DNA of 64,000 bases from Gordonia shandongensis DSM 45094 (lineage in GTDB: Bacteria; Actinomycetota; Actinomycetes; Mycobacteriales; Mycobacteriaceae): assembly GCF_000423025.1 (NCBI RefSeq), contig NZ_AUHE01000003.1, forward strand, positions 62,001-126,000, written 5' to 3'. This document shows positions 46,015-54,018 of this stretch, piece by piece (the stretch's first letter is position 1; every line of letters starts with the position of its first letter). Under the pieces are notes generated by a model. It had not been told where the DNA came from, searched no databases, and was given only the letters and a program-made list of their open reading frames with translations. Made by a program: the position numbers and the translations under genes.

Positions 46015-48009
46015 CTCGACCGCCGCGGCCACCCGGGCGCGCAGGGCGGCGCGGGCGGCAGGCCACTCGTCGTCGGTCAGCGCGAACTGGGCTGTGGTCC
46101 GCCAGCCGTCGCCGAATCGTCGATGTTTAGCCAGTTCGCCCTCGGCGCGGGCCCCGATCCCCTCGATCGCCCGCCGTGAGCGCGCGTTCTGCGCGTGGGT
46201 GTGCCACACGATGCGGACCGCACCGCAGTCGGTGAACGCGTACTCGCACGCCAGGAGCTTCGCCTCCGGATTCACCGCGGTCCCCATCGCGTCGGGGGCG
46301 TAGAAGGTGTATCCGATCGCCAGCGACCTCGTCGACTCGTCGACGTCGTAGAAACTGGTGGTCCCGACCACGTGGCCGGCGGCGTCGACCACGGCGAACG
46401 GGATGCGCTCGGGATCGGCGAGCGCGTCGCGGATCCAGGCGGCCGCCGCGGCCCGCCCGCGCGGCACGCCGCTCGTCCACCGGTAGAGGTCGGGATCGCT
46501 CGCCACCGCGCCGAGGGCCTCGGCGTCCGCGAGGGCCAGCGGCCGCAGGGTCACCGCCCGGCCCGCGAGCGTCGGGGTGCCGAGCCACACGCGGGCGGCC
46601 GCGGCGTCGGCGGCACGGAGGCGGGTGAGCGGTCCGGGCGGGCCCTGGGCGCCGGCGAGGTATGAGGCCAGCGGCTCGCGCGCCGGGGTGCGAGGCAGCA
46701 CGAACAGCAGCGCCAGCAGCACGACCGCCTGGATCCACACGCCCGCCGCGACCCCGCTCTCGACCGCCTCGAGCGTGGCGGCGTCGTGGTCGGCCAGAAG
46801 GTGGAAGACGGTCAGCGCGACGATGAGATCGCCGACCAGATAGGTCACGATCCACCACCAGCGGACGCGCAGGAGGACGAAGAACGGCAGGATCCACAGC
46901 GTGTACTGGGGCGAGTGAACCTTGTGGAACAGCATGAAACCGGCGAGCGCCGCGGCGCTCACGCCCAGCCACGGGAAGGCGCCCGTCCGCCGGTACACCC
47001 GCATGCCCAGTGCGCATGCGGCGAGGAACGCCGCGGCGATGAGCACCGGCGACGCGACGCCGACGATGCGGTCGTACTCGGGCGTCTCACCGCCCATCAG
47101 CGGCCGGAGACCCCAGTACCAGACGGAGTTGGTCGTCATGTCGGCCATCCGGCGCGTCTGAAAGCTGATCGCCGCGCGCCAGCCGTCGAACCCCGCGATC
47201 ATGAACGGCAGTTGGGTCGCCGCCACCGTCGCGGCCGCCGCCGCGACCACGATGAGCGCGCCGCGCGGATCGAGTCCCCGCCGCCGGTCGGCGCCCGGCT
47301 CGCCACGGGTGAGGGCGTACAGCGCGAGGGGGATCACGAACAGGCCCGGGTAGATCTTCAGGGAGAAGCCGACGCCCAGCGGGACGGCCGCCAGCGCGGT
47401 CGTGGTGCGCACCGACCACCGTCGGAGCCCGGTGGCGGGGTCCGCGGAACCGCCGCGCGCCATGACGGCGACCGCCACCACCGACGCGCACACCACCGGG
47501 AGCTCCCAGTTGTGCAGCGCGTACAGCAGCAGGGGCGGGGTCGCGACCCACAGGAGCACCCACCAGCGGCTCAACACGGCCAGGATGATCGAGGTGACGA
47601 ACGCGAACGGCGCCAGCACCAGGAGGCTGTGCCACAGGAACGCGAAGTCGCTGTCCGCGCCGAGCCCGCTGATCCACATGATCAACCCCGACAGGACGGG
47701 ATACTCGACGGCGCCCCCGAACAGCTGCCCGTCGGGCGCGATACCGCCGTGGATGTACGGGAAGACGTGGTCGGCCAGCCCGCGGCCGTGCCACATCGTC
47801 ATCAGGTCGGAGTAGCAGGGGACGGCGTCGCGGGGCCCCGCGAACAGCCACTGACGGTAACCGTCGGGATACCCGGGCGGTGTGGTGCACGGCGCCTTGA
47901 CGGCGAACGCCGCCGACAGGGACGCCGCGGTCGCGAGCATCGCGGTCGTCAGCAGGAGGACCGTCTCGCCCGGGTGGAGTCGGGTGAGACGGCGGCGGAC
48001 CGATGGCAT
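45988..48009 (-). CDS. GT87-like membrane glycosyltransferase fused to a GNAT acetyltransferase domain
   Basis: A 673-residue single reading frame with two unrelated domains. Residues about 1-455 form a GT-C/GT87-type membrane part: a helix at 13-40, a loop with YPDGYRQWLFAGPRDAVPCYSD, about ten further helices, and FHKVHSPQYTLWILPFFVLLR, a GT87-like segment. After a linker (about 455-480) a RimJ/RimL-type GNAT domain follows: RAVTLRPLALADAEALGAV, SLAIGYTFYAPDAMGTAVNPEAKLL, WHTHAQNARSRRAIEGIGAR. Both domains look complete. ATG 48009 has a TACTCT hexamer 7 nt upstream. A GTG at the linker end could start a separate GNAT, but no stop divides the domains. Divergent from rpsF. Confidence 0.82.
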   Translation of the reverse strand: MPSVRRRLTRLHPGETVLLLTTAMLATAASLSAAFAVKAPCTTPPGYPDGYRQWLFAGPRDAVPCYSDLMTMWHGRGLADHVFPYIHGGIAPDGQLFGGAVEYPVLSGLIMWISGLGADSDFAFLWHSLLVLAPFAFVTSIILAVLSRWWVLLWVATPPLLLYALHNWELPVVCASVVAVAVMARGGSADPATGLRRWSVRTTTALAAVPLGVGFSLKIYPGLFVIPLALYALTRGEPGADRRRGLDPRGALIVVAAAAATVAATQLPFMIAGFDGWRAAISFQTRRMADMTTNSVWYWGLRPLMGGETPEYDRIVGVASPVLIAAAFLAACALGMRVYRRTGAFPWLGVSAAALAGFMLFHKVHSPQYTLWILPFFVLLRVRWWWIVTYLVGDLIVALTVFHLLADHDAATLEAVESGVAAGVWIQAVVLLALLFVLPRTPAREPLASYLAGAQGPPGPLTRLRAADAAAARVWLGTPTLAGRAVTLRPLALADAEALGAVASDPDLYRWTSGVPRGRAAAAAWIRDALADPERIPFAVVDAAGHVVGTTSFYDVDESTRSLAIGYTFYAPDAMGTAVNPEAKLLACEYAFTDCGAVRIVWHTHAQNARSRRAIEGIGARAEGELAKHRRFGDGWRTTAQFALTDDEWPAARAALRARVAAAVESDAGRVGR

Positions 48010-48100
48010 GGGGACGAGAGTAGTGCAGCCCATTCTTGATTTCGCTGGTCAGTACCCGCTCATGTATCTTTGACAGGTTGCCGACGCAGGCGACCCTCCT

Positions 48101-48119
48101 GCCGCGGACCGTCCGCGGC
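48101..48119 (+). promoter_or_regulatory. Hairpin with CCG loop in the rpsF leader, possible S6:S18 site
   Basis: GCCGCGGA (48101-48108), loop CCG (48109-48111) and TCCGCGGC (48112-48119) form a perfect 8-bp hairpin 30 nt before the rpsF start. Autoregulatory S6:S18 binding motifs in rpsF leaders of many bacteria present a CCG in a loop or bulge. The fit in position and loop sequence is suggestive only. Confidence 0.4.
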
Positions 48120-48149
48120 CGATCAGCCCATGGGAGGTGATGTGGTCTT

Positions 48150-48431
48150 ATGCGTCATTACGAACTGATGGTCATCCTCGATCCGAGTCTGGACGAGCGC
48201 ACCGTCGCCCCATCCCTGGATACTCTCCTCAACGTTGTCCGCACGGAAGGCGGCAAGGTGGAGGACGTCGATGTCTGGGGCAAGCGCCGTCTCGCATACG
48301 AGATCGCCAAGCACAGCGAGGGCATCTACGCCGTCGTCCAGCTGAACGCGACCCCGGACACCGTGAGCGAGCTCGACCGTCAGCTGAAGCTGAACGAGTC
48401 GGTCCTGCGCACCAAGGTCCTGCGCAAGTAG
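48150..48431 (+). CDS. rpsF: 30S ribosomal protein S6
   Basis: A 93-residue ribosomal protein that binds the central domain of 16S rRNA together with S18. The family pattern is complete: [16 protein letters not shown] at the start, [10 protein letters not shown] in the middle and [13 protein letters not shown] at the end. GGGAGGTGA lies upstream of the ATG at 48150. It heads the conserved cluster rpsF-ssb-rpsR-rplI, whose genes are separated by 20-116 nt and probably co-transcribed. The 140-nt leader contains a CCG-loop hairpin that may mediate feedback control. Confidence 0.98.
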   Translation: MRHYELMVILDPSLDERTVAPSLDTLLNVVRTEGGKVEDVDVWGKRRLAYEIAKHSEGIYAVVQLNATPDTVSELDRQLKLNESVLRTKVLRK

Positions 48432-48547
48432 CCGTCCACAGGCCCGCGAAGCCTGCTGCGGATGTCGGCATCGGCACATACTGTGGAAGCGAACCACTCC
48501 GGTGCGCGCCGAACCCGCGCTTTCTTCACACGATTTAGGGGAGTCTC

Positions 48548-49099
48548 ATGACTGACACGGTCATCACGGTTGTCGGAAACCTGACCGCCGACCCGGAACT
48601 GCGGTTCACCGCATCCGGTGCTCCGGTCGCCAATTTCACGGTGGCCTCCACTCCGCGCACCTTCGATCGTCAGACGAACGAGTGGAAGGACGGCGAAGCG
48701 CTGTTCCTCCGCTGCAGCATCTGGCGTGACGCCGCGGAGAACGTGACCGAGTCGCTCACCAAGGGCGCCCGCGTGGTCGTGCAGGGCAAGCTGAAGCAGC
48801 GGTCGTACGAAACCCGCGAGGGCGAGCGGCGCACCGTTGTGGAGCTGGACGTCGACGAGATCGGCCCCTCCCTCCGCTACGCCACGGCGAAGGTCACCAA
48901 AACCCAGCGCGGCGGTGGCAACTTCGGCGGTGGCGGCGGCTTCGGCGGTAACCAGGGCGGCGGCAACGCCGGCGGCGGTTACGGCCAGCAGCAGGGCGGT
49001 CGCCCACAGCAGGGCGGCCAGCCGGCCGACGACCCGTGGGGCAGTGCGCCCGCAGCGGGCGGCGGTTTCGGCGGCGGGGACGACGAACCACCTTTCTGA
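48548..49099 (+). CDS. ssb: Single-stranded DNA-binding protein
   Basis: A 183-residue SSB with an N-terminal OB fold (residues 1-110: [57 protein letters not shown]). A Gly/Gln-rich disordered linker follows, then the acidic C-terminal tip DDEPPF that recruits repair and replication proteins. The tip is intact. AGGGGAG precedes the ATG. It lies between rpsF and rpsR as in other actinobacteria; the 116-nt gap after rpsF may carry its own promoter. A regular essential copy rather than a paralogue. Confidence 0.98.
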   Translation: MTDTVITVVGNLTADPELRFTASGAPVANFTVASTPRTFDRQTNEWKDGEALFLRCSIWRDAAENVTESLTKGARVVVQGKLKQRSYETREGERRTVVELDVDEIGPSLRYATAKVTKTQRGGGNFGGGGGFGGNQGGGNAGGGYGQQQGGRPQQGGQPADDPWGSAPAAGGGFGGGDDEPPF

Positions 49100-49155
49100 T
49101 TCCGGGCGCCGTCCGCTGAGGCGGCCGTTCCGGAGAGCATCAAACGGAGCAACAT

Positions 49156-49410
49156 ATGGCAAAGCAAAAGGGCCGCAAGGTCCGCGTGGAGAAGGTCACC
49201 AAGGCCAAGGCCTGCACCTTCTGCAAGGACAAGAAGACCGAGATCGACTACAAGGACACCGCGCTGCTGCGTCGTTTCCTGTCCGACCGCGGCAAGATCC
49301 GCTCGCGTCGCGTGACGGGCAACTGCGTCCAGCACCAGCGTGACATCGCCGTGGCCGTCAAGAACTCGCGTGAGGTGGCCCTGCTGCCGTTCACGTCGAC
49401 CGGTCGCTGA
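49156..49410 (+). CDS. rpsR: 30S ribosomal protein S18, zinc-binding (C+) form
   Basis: An 84-residue ribosomal protein partnering S6. It contains CTFCKDK near residue 20 and CVQHQ near residue 57, a CxxC plus C/H set that is expected to bind zinc. It is thus the C+ form; zinc-independent (C-) paralogues exist elsewhere in many actinobacteria under Zur control. Conserved segments [19 protein letters not shown] and RRVTGNC are present. GGAGCAACAT precedes the ATG. The gene is 20 nt ahead of rplI, so they are probably co-transcribed. Confidence 0.97.
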   Translation: MAKQKGRKVRVEKVTKAKACTFCKDKKTEIDYKDTALLRRFLSDRGKIRSRRVTGNCVQHQRDIAVAVKNSREVALLPFTSTGR

Positions 49411-49430
49411 GCGGGAAGGGACGCAGAACG

Positions 49431-49880
49431 ATGAAGCTCATCCTCACCGCCGATGTCGAGAACCTGGGTGTCGCCGGCGACACCGTCGAGGTGCGTGACG
49501 GTTACGGCCGCAACTACCTGCTGCCCCGTGGGCTGGCGATCGTCGCCACCCGCGGCGCCCAGAAGCAGGTGGAGGGCATCCGCCGCGCTCAGGAGGCTCG
49601 CGCTGTCCGCGACCTCGATCACGCCAACGAGATCAAGCAGGCCCTCGAGGGCCTGGATTCGGTCTCGCTGACCGTGAAGACCCACGATTCGGGCCGACTC
49701 TTCGGCTCGGTCACCGCGGCCGACGTGGCCGGCGCCATCCGCACCGCCGGTGGCCCCGCCGTCGACAAGCGTGCCGTGGAGCTGCCGAAGGGCCACATCA
49801 AGGCCGTCGGCTCCTACCCGGTGGTCGTCAAGCTGCACCCGAAGGTCGAGGCGTCGTTCAGCCTCACCGTCGTCAGCTGA
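49431..49880 (+). CDS. rplI: 50S ribosomal protein L9
   Basis: A 149-residue ribosomal protein with two domains linked by a long helix. The N-terminal domain opens [21 protein letters not shown] and contains the signature [17 protein letters not shown]. The connecting helix (about 40-75) and the C-terminal domain ([35 protein letters not shown]) are intact. The gene closes the rpsF-rplI cluster and is followed by a 19-bp stem terminator. GGGAAGGGA lies upstream of the ATG. Confidence 0.98.
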   Translation: MKLILTADVENLGVAGDTVEVRDGYGRNYLLPRGLAIVATRGAQKQVEGIRRAQEARAVRDLDHANEIKQALEGLDSVSLTVKTHDSGRLFGSVTAADVAGAIRTAGGPAVDKRAVELPKGHIKAVGSYPVVVKLHPKVEASFSLTVVS

Positions 49881-49893
49881 CGCAGACGGTTCA

Positions 49894-49934
49894 ACGACGA
49901 AGGCCGGTCCCCGCGGGGGACCGGCCTTCGTCGT
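49894..49934. terminator. Long-stem terminator after rplI
   Basis: ACGACGAAGGCCGGTCCCC (49894-49912) pairs perfectly with GGGGACCGGCCTTCGTCGT (49916-49934) around a 3-nt loop. The symmetric stem serves the convergent rplI and secreted-protein genes; there is no T-run. Confidence 0.85.
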
Positions 49935-49982
49935 GTCTGGGGCGGCTGTGGGCGGTGCGGCCGCCCGGTGCCGACTCCGCGG

Positions 49983-50570
49983 TCAGCGGAGCTGGGGTGA
50001 CCGGATGTCCTTCGGCAGGTACCGGGGGTGCGGATTGCGGTCGTGGTACCGGTCGCCCTTCGGGTAGGTGAACCGGTGCCATGACCGGCTCACGGTGAAG
50101 CTCCGGTTGTTGTTGTGGCAGATGATGACGCCGGCCTTCGGGACTCCGCAGGTGGTGTTGCGGACGGTGATGCGGTGCCCGGGTGTGAGCGCGGGTGCGC
50201 GGAAGCGGCTCACGGGTCCGAGCTGGAACGACGAGTCGCGGCGTACCCAGTACGGGCCGGCGTTCTCGCCGCTGAGGGTCACGCCGATCGCATTGGGCGG
50301 GGCGGTGGCCGGACGGATGCGGCAGGCTGCCGAGGACGCTCCCGAGCCGATCTGGCAGAGCGTGGAGCCGGCGCGGAAGAAGTGCCTGCCGCCGTTGGCG
50401 TAGGAGAGGGAACGGTAGGGCGTCGCGTCGACGGCGGTGAGTGCGCTCAGGTCGGGGACGCCCGACGCCGGTGCTGCTGCGGCGGCGCCCGGGACGAGGG
50501 CGGCGGTGACCGCCGCGACGGCGGTCATGATCGTCAGCAGGCCCGTTCGGGTGAGGTGTGAGGCACGCAC
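49983..50570 (-). CDS. Secreted protein of unknown function
   Basis: A 195-residue protein I do not recognise. A signal peptide covers about residues 1-33 (basic start, hydrophobic TGLLTIMTAVAAVTAALV, then GAAAAAPASG with an AxA-type cleavage site). The mature part contains four cysteines (TLCQIG, AACRIRP, TTCGVPK, IICHNNN) that could form two disulfides, and a basic, aromatic tail. The pattern around CGVPKAGVIICHNN recalls small secreted actinobacterial proteins, but no family name is claimed. GTG 50570 has no strong ribosome-binding site. Convergent with the ribosomal cluster, divergent from the dnaB leader. Confidence 0.7.
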   Translation of the reverse strand: MRASHLTRTGLLTIMTAVAAVTAALVPGAAAAAPASGVPDLSALTAVDATPYRSLSYANGGRHFFRAGSTLCQIGSGASSAACRIRPATAPPNAIGVTLSGENAGPYWVRRDSSFQLGPVSRFRAPALTPGHRITVRNTTCGVPKAGVIICHNNNRSFTVSRSWHRFTYPKGDRYHDRNPHPRYLPKDIRSPQLR

Positions 50571-50804
50571 AATGTCATTTCAGCACGTCGGAGGGCCGAG
50601 TGTGGGCGGTTCGAAGAACCCTCCGGTGCGCGCCGCCGGAGACCTGGATTCGGTGCGGTGGACGGTCGATCTCAAGGGGTACTCGAAGCCTCCCTCGGCG
50701 TGGCGCAAGGCAACACGCCGGGGTTTGGAAAACTCCTGGCTGTGGATTGGGAAAATGGCATCTGACCAGTGCTGATGTCAGAGCCTGTGAGGTAATTCCC
50801 CAGT

Positions 50805-50879
50805 GTTTCCACATGCCTGTACACACCCGGTCCTGCGTCATCCACCGTTGTCCACACACGGTTCACAGCGTTGTCCACA
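50805..50879. promoter_or_regulatory. DnaA-box cluster in the 457-nt gap upstream of dnaB
   Basis: Two copies of TTGTCCACA, the actinobacterial DnaA box, lie at 50848-50856 and 50871-50879, 14 nt apart. A related GTTTCCACA is at 50805-50813. They are about 150-220 nt before dnaB. The gap (50571-51027) holds no gene I can support; its AT-richer part (50720-50830) may carry the dnaB promoter. Control of dnaB by DnaA, or titration of DnaA, is an inference. Confidence 0.65.
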
Positions 50880-51027
50880 GGGCTCGTTTGGCGCTGTCGG
50901 AGTCTGGACCTAACCTTTCTGCAGGTTCTCGTTTGCCGGGTCGCTACCGGCGCGGAACCCGGACCCGTCGTCGTGGGAGACACGGGGCCGCAGTCAATGC
51001 CGTTGACGACATGAGGGGAGTCCAGAG

Positions 51028-53241
51028 GTGGCAGTCGACGCCGGTCGCGATCTCGCATCCGACCTCCCCCCCGAGCCTCCGACGGAGGAGTTCGGGCGGC
51101 AGCCACCCCAGGACGATCAGGCCGAGCAGTCGGTTCTCGGCGGAATGATGCTCTCGAAGGACGCGATCGCCGACGTCCTCGAGCGTCTCAAGCCGGGCGA
51201 TTTCTACAAGCCCGCACACCAGGCCGTCTACGACGCGGTCCTCGAGCTGTACGGCAAGGGCGAACCCGCCGACGCCGTCACCGTCGGTGCCGAACTCGAA
51301 CGGAAGGGCGAGTTGCGGCGCGTCGGCGGCGCGCCGTACCTGCACACGCTGATCTCGACCGTGCCGACGGCCGCCAACGCCGGGTATTACGCGGAGATCG
51401 TCAGCGAGAAGGCGATCCTCCGGCGTCTGGTGGAGGCCGGCACGCGCATCGTGCAGTACGGCTACGCCGGCGCCGACGGCCAGGACGTGGCCGAGGTGGT
51501 CGACCGTGCACAGGCGGAGATCTACGACGTCACCGAACGCCGCACCGCCGAGGACTATGTGGCCCTCGAGGAGCTCCTGCAGCCGACACTCGACGAACTC
51601 GACTCGATCGCGTCGCGCGGCGGGCTGTCGCTGGGCGTGCCGACCGGGTTCGCCGACCTGGACGATCTCACCAACGGACTCCATCCCGGACAGATGATCA
51701 TCGTCGCGGCCCGACCGGGTGTGGGGAAGGCCCTGGCGCTGGACACCCCGCTGCCGACGCCGACCGGGTGGACCACGATGGGCCGCGTCGCCGAGGGCGA
51801 CCGGCTGTTGGGTCCCGACGGCCGGCCGACGACGGTCGTGGCGGCCACCGAGGTGATGACCCGGCGGCCGTGCTTCCAGGTGGAGTTCGACGACGGCGCC
51901 GTGATCGCCGCCGACCAGGAGCACCAGTGGAGCGTGGAGGTCGACGGCTCCGACCGCGTGCTGACCACCGATGAGCTTCAGCTGTACAGCGGCCGCGCCG
52001 TGGTGCACAACACCGAACCGATCGACCTGCCGTACCGGTCCCTGGCCTACGGGCCGTACACGGTCGGCGCGCTGGCCGGGATGGCGTACGACGATCCTGA
52101 GATCGGCGCGCGCATCGAGGCCGAGGGCCCCGTCGACGTGATGACGTTGATGACCGACCTCGGCGGCCGGATTCCGCCGGAGTATCTGCGCGGTTCGATC
52201 TCGCAGCGGCGCGCGCTGCTGGCGGGCATCGTCGACTCGCGGGGCCGGGTGGACGACGACGGATGGATCACCGTCCCGGCCGTCACGAACCACATGTCGT
52301 CGGTGGTCGGCGATCTGGCTGCGGGCCTCGGCTACACGTTCCGCCGCGCCAGCAGCGGCTGGGTGCGGCTCAACGCGCCGGACGACGTGTTCACCGTCTT
52401 CGACAAGGCGCAACGGCACAAGGAGCTGCGGGGCAACGTTCGGGCGCGCCGCGTCGTGTCGGTGCGGTCGGTGCCGAGTGTGCCGGTGCGGTGCGTCCAG
52501 GTCGACAACGGCAGCCACCTGTACCTGGCGGGTGAGGCGATGGTGCCGACGCACAATTCGACGCTCGCGCTCGACTTCCTGCGGTCGTGCAGCATCCACA
52601 ACGGGCAGACCGGTGCGATGTTCTCGCTGGAGATGAGCAAGACCGAGATCGTCATGCGGCTGTTGTCGGCGGAGGCGAAGGTGAAGCTCGGGGACATGCG
52701 GTCGGGCAAGATGAACGACGACGACTGGAGCCGTCTCGCTCGACGCATGGGTGAGATCACCGAGGCGCCGCTGTTCATCGACGATTCGCCGAACCTGACG
52801 ATGATGGAGATCCGCGCCAAGGCGCGTCGCCTCAAACAGCGGCACGATCTCAAGCTCGTGGTCATCGACTACATGCAGTTGATGACCTCGGGCAAGAAGG
52901 TCGAGTCGCGGCAGCAGGAGGTCTCGGAGTTCTCGCGCTCCATCAAGCTGTTGGCCAAGGAACTCGAAGTGCCGGTCGTCGCGATCAGCCAGCTGAACCG
53001 AGGACCCGAGCAGCGGACGGACAAACGCCCGCAGGTGTCGGACCTGCGTGAGTCGGGCAGCCTCGAGCAGGACGCCGACATGGTGATCCTGCTGCACCGC
53101 CCCGACGCGACCGAACGCGACGATCCCCGCGCCGGCGAGGCCGACATCATCGTCGGCAAACACCGCAACGGTCCGACCGCGACGATCACCGTCGCCCACC
53201 AGCTGCACCTGTCGAAGTTCGTCGACATGGCGCGGGGCTGA
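51028..53241 (+). CDS. dnaB: Replicative DNA helicase with intein
   Basis: A 737-codon gene for the hexameric replicative helicase, interrupted by a 276-residue intein (residues 235-510). The spliced product would be 461 residues. The N-terminal primase-binding domain (QAEQSVLGGMMLSKDAIADVL) and the linker precede the RecA-type ATPase core. Its Walker A is restored by splicing as ARPGVGK followed by STLALDF. Downstream are FSLEMSKTEIVMRLL, LVVIDYMQLM (Walker B) and QLNRGPEQR with the arginine finger region. GAGGGGAG-like sequence lies upstream of the GTG start at 51028. It follows the ribosomal cluster, as in M. tuberculosis, whose DnaB also carries an intein. Confidence 0.97.
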   Translation: MAVDAGRDLASDLPPEPPTEEFGRQPPQDDQAEQSVLGGMMLSKDAIADVLERLKPGDFYKPAHQAVYDAVLELYGKGEPADAVTVGAELERKGELRRVGGAPYLHTLISTVPTAANAGYYAEIVSEKAILRRLVEAGTRIVQYGYAGADGQDVAEVVDRAQAEIYDVTERRTAEDYVALEELLQPTLDELDSIASRGGLSLGVPTGFADLDDLTNGLHPGQMIIVAARPGVGKALALDTPLPTPTGWTTMGRVAEGDRLLGPDGRPTTVVAATEVMTRRPCFQVEFDDGAVIAADQEHQWSVEVDGSDRVLTTDELQLYSGRAVVHNTEPIDLPYRSLAYGPYTVGALAGMAYDDPEIGARIEAEGPVDVMTLMTDLGGRIPPEYLRGSISQRRALLAGIVDSRGRVDDDGWITVPAVTNHMSSVVGDLAAGLGYTFRRASSGWVRLNAPDDVFTVFDKAQRHKELRGNVRARRVVSVRSVPSVPVRCVQVDNGSHLYLAGEAMVPTHNSTLALDFLRSCSIHNGQTGAMFSLEMSKTEIVMRLLSAEAKVKLGDMRSGKMNDDDWSRLARRMGEITEAPLFIDDSPNLTMMEIRAKARRLKQRHDLKLVVIDYMQLMTSGKKVESRQQEVSEFSRSIKLLAKELEVPVVAISQLNRGPEQRTDKRPQVSDLRESGSLEQDADMVILLHRPDATERDDPRAGEADIIVGKHRNGPTATITVAHQLHLSKFVDMARG
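51730..52557 (+). other. DnaB intein, Ala1 (class 3 type), 276 residues
   Basis: It sits between Lys and Ser of the Walker A motif (GVGK / STLAL). The first residue is Ala, not Cys or Ser, so classical class 1 splicing is impossible. The class 3 WCT set is present: Trp67 in block B (EHQWSVE), Cys255 in block F (VRCVQVDN) and Thr274 in the last block (VPTHN), with the terminal His275-Asn276. A central region includes LLAGIVDSRGRV, a LAGLIDADG-like helix lacking one acidic residue, and a weaker first copy (ALAGMAYDD). So the homing endonuclease is probably inactive. Splicing itself looks possible. Confidence 0.88.
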
Positions 53242-53332
53242 GCGGAGCTGGAGCCGATATGGATGGTGGCCTGACTGCATAGGTCCGCGTAATGACAACG
53301 GCGGATGCAAATGGAACCACATCCACTGGGAT

Positions 53333-53602
53333 ATGTCTCATGACCTGATCGTCCGTGGGCAAAGAATGGCCACTACCAGCTCAGAATATGGGTTCGCACT
53401 CTGGTGTGGCGCGGTGCTTTCGGCAGTGGCTGCCGAGACGGCCGTGGGATCGTTGTTTGCCGGAGCTGCAGGTGCAGCTGCCTGCACAATTTCGTACGCT
53501 TGCATTCGCAACGAGCCCAAAACCCTCGATGAGGATGAACATCATCAGATCGAAGTAATGCCCGGATCCCTTGATATCCAAGTGCATCGGACCGGGGACT
53601 AG
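53333..53602 (+). CDS. Small membrane protein, hypothetical, low GC
   Basis: An 89-residue protein I do not recognise. It has a hydrophobic stretch at about residues 20-57 (FALWCGAVLSAVAAETAVGSL, position only for the rest), enough for one or two membrane helices. A polar, acidic C terminus follows (EPKTLDEDEHHQIEV). No clear ribosome-binding site precedes the ATG at 53333, and the in-frame ATG at 53366 is an alternative. GC content is near 50%, far below the flanks. It may be translated with the following small gene, which starts 4 nt after its stop. It looks acquired. Confidence 0.5.
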   Translation: MSHDLIVRGQRMATTSSEYGFALWCGAVLSAVAAETAVGSLFAGAAGAAACTISYACIRNEPKTLDEDEHHQIEVMPGSLDIQVHRTGD

Positions 53603-53606
53603 AATC

Positions 53607-53795
53607 ATGTCGCGATCGAAAGTTCTCAGAATCGTATTCGCAGTACTACTGATCTCTGCGATGGCAACGTTCATTTACTTCAAACAGCGCGGCGCTCAGG
53701 ATCCGAGCTTGTTGGTCATCGTCATCCTTGCGATCAGCATCATCCCATTCGGGAGGATCGTCTGGAGAAGAATGTCTACCGACAGGGGCCGTTAG
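53607..53795 (+). CDS. Small membrane protein, hypothetical, low GC
   Basis: A 62-residue protein with two predicted membrane helices (IVFAVLLISAMATFIYF and PSLLVIVILAISIIPFG) joined by a short basic turn, and a basic C terminus (RIVWRRMSTDRGR). It begins 4 nt after the preceding small gene, so the pair may be one operon. Only weak upstream purines are seen. GC content and codon choice are unlike neighbouring genes. Unknown function. A two-gene set of small membrane proteins next to an IS remnant suggests a fragment of a mobile region. Confidence 0.5.
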   Translation: MSRSKVLRIVFAVLLISAMATFIYFKQRGAQDPSLLVIVILAISIIPFGRIVWRRMSTDRGR

Positions 53796-53840
53796 CCCTC
53801 AATGCCGTTCAGTCAAGTGACAAGCATTCAGTTTAGTTGC

Positions 53841-53950
53841 ATGCCACGTGCGGGATGGGTGAAGCCCGAGTCGGATCGTCGTCTGTCTGATCTGGTGTCG
53901 GTGGGTGTGCTGACGGGGGTGTTTCCGCCGGATCTGGTTGACGAGGTCCG
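53841..53950 (+). pseudogene. Remnant of an IS4-family transposase N terminus
   Basis: About 36 codons encode RLSDLVSVGVLTGVFPPDLVDEV, split here as RLSDLVSVGVL and TGVFPPDLVDEV, the hallmark of the IS4 transposase N-terminal domain. The sequence then leaves homology and runs into a terminator hairpin, so the rest of the transposase is gone. The 60 nt before it (53800-53840) are AT-richer and hold nothing I recognise. Confidence 0.65.
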
Positions 53951-53958
53951 TCGACGCA

Positions 53959-53990
53959 CTGCGGCCCCGTCGAAGGCGACGGGGCCGCAG
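53959..53990. terminator. Terminator hairpin downstream of the hsp20 operon
   Basis: CTGCGGCCCCGTCG (53959-53972) and CGACGGGGCCGCAG (53977-53990) form a perfect 14-bp stem with loop AAGG. It lies 29 nt beyond the stop of the minus-strand 50-residue gene and probably ends the hsp20 transcript. Confidence 0.75.
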
Positions 53991-54018
53991 TGGGGTTGTC
54001 GGATCGGGGTCGGACCGA

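Noticed and set aside
50944-53322. A 792-codon minus-strand open frame opposite dnaB
   Set aside because: Antisense shadow of dnaB; no motif and atypical composition.
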